Shown here piece after piece: positions 5,247-5,829 of a stretch of DNA of 5,829 nt; within the stretch, counting starts at the first letter, position 1; each line of letters starts with the position of its first letter. The stretch is taken from assembly GCA_030040335.1 (NCBI GenBank), contig JASHTX010000056.1, positions 1-5,829 of the forward strand, read 5' to 3'. The translations under genes were made by a program, and so were the position numbers. Source of the DNA: Microcaldota archaeon (GTDB lineage: Archaea > Micrarchaeota > Micrarchaeia > Micrarchaeales > CABMGC01). A model generated the notes under the pieces. The model ran no database searches. It was not told where the DNA came from and saw only the letters and a list, made by a program, of their open reading frames with translations.

Positions 5247-5829
5247 GTGAACATTGGTATCTTGAATGGCGGCGGGGACTGCGCTGGCCTGAACTCCGTG
5301 ACGCGGGCTGTGCTCAAGGCAGCTGAGAACAGAGGATATACTGTTACCGGGATACTGGGAGGATGGGGCGGCCTTCTCGAAGGAAAGTCCAAGCGCATAA
5401 CCTATGATGAGTTTGAAAGCGCGATAGGCACCGGAGGCACGATGCTCGGGACATCAAGGGTAAACCCACTAAAGAGGTCTGATGGGCTCGCTCTTATAGT
5501 AGCAAACATGAAAAAGGCGAAGATAGACGCGCTTATAGCAGTGGGCGGCGACGACACGCTTGGCGTGGCGTCAAAGCTTGCCGAGAAAGGTGTGAAGGTC
5601 GTGGGCATACCAAAGACTATAGACAATGACCTCGCTGGCACCGATTACTCTTTCGGCTTCTTCAGCGCTGTTGACGAGGCCGTGAGGATGCTCGAGAGCC
5701 TGGCTACGACAGGCAGGTCTCATGAGAGGGTCATGGTTGTCGAGGTCATGGGAAGAGATGCGGGCTGGATAACCTCTTTTGCAGGCATCGCTGCCGGGGC
5801 AAACATGATACTGGTGCCGGAGTTCGAGG
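5247..5829 (+). CDS. pfp: 6-phosphofructokinase, probably pyrophosphate-dependent, 3' end cut by window edge
   Basis: The first 194 residues are visible, of about 330-350 expected. The enzyme phosphorylates fructose 6-phosphate to fructose 1,6-bisphosphate, the substrate of the aldolase encoded just upstream. Family motifs in order: the nucleotide/PPi loop LNGGGDCAGLNSVTR (6-20), LGTSRVNP (67-74), VGGDDT (99-104), PKTIDND (122-128) with catalytic Asp126, and VVEVMGRDAGW (164-174). Asp103 corresponds to E. coli Gly104 and Lys123 to Gly124. Asp plus Lys at these two sites is the known mark of PPi-dependent enzymes (EC 2.7.1.90), which also work in reverse, whereas ATP enzymes need Gly at the first. 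Lys alone would not be diagnostic. The start is GTG 5247, 4 bp after the aldolase stop, with GTGAT (5239-5243) and GGAG (5230-5233) upstream. The short gap implies one transcript and possibly translational coupling. Confidence 0.92.
   Translation, partial: MNIGILNGGGDCAGLNSVTRAVLKAAENRGYTVTGILGGWGGLLEGKSKRITYDEFESAIGTGGTMLGTSRVNPLKRSDGLALIVANMKKAKIDALIAVGGDDTLGVASKLAEKGVKVVGIPKTIDNDLAGTDYSFGFFSAVDEAVRMLESLATTGRSHERVMVVEVMGRDAGWITSFAGIAAGANMILVPEFE

Overview
The window looks like archaeal chromosomal DNA, probably from a DPANN-type lineage; Micrarchaeota is my best guess, made from style rather than from any marker gene. Five things point to archaea: TATA boxes about 26 nt ahead of likely transcription starts, a Shine-Dalgarno site with a perfect match to the archaeal 16S tail, an archaeal-type class I fructose-bisphosphate aldolase, a protein built from archaeal P1/L12-like domains, and a type IV pilin-like surface protein with a class III signal peptide. 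Codon use is GC-rich at third positions, with much ATA (Ile) and AGG (Arg). I see no rRNA, tRNA, CRISPR array, insertion sequence or phage gene.

The left three quarters are read on the minus strand. In transcription order they hold: a sequon-rich and cysteine-rich pilin-like surface protein (2981-4312), a small protein with two P1/L12-like domains (2418-2900), an FkbM-family methyltransferase (1453-2328), and a membrane GT-C glycosyltransferase that runs off the left edge (1-1424). The methyltransferase and glycosyltransferase lie 28 bp apart and are probably co-transcribed. Together with the seven N-glycosylation sequons of the pilin-like protein they suggest a surface-glycan neighbourhood, which is inference.

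The right quarter is read on the plus strand from a divergent promoter region (4313-4465). It has a strong TATA box and a textbook Shine-Dalgarno site, followed by an aldolase gene (4466-5242) and, 4 bp later, a phosphofructokinase gene cut by the right edge (5247 onward). The kinase carries Asp and Lys at the two positions that mark pyrophosphate-dependent enzymes. The pair therefore covers two consecutive glycolytic steps, fructose 6-phosphate to triose phosphates, probably with pyrophosphate as phosphoryl donor. The same fba-pfp order is known from Thermoproteus tenax.

The most unusual item is the P1/L12-like protein. It seems to hold two copies of the ribosomal-stalk dimerisation domain in one chain and lacks the acidic tail. 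Its best-looking start codon is out of frame by one base.
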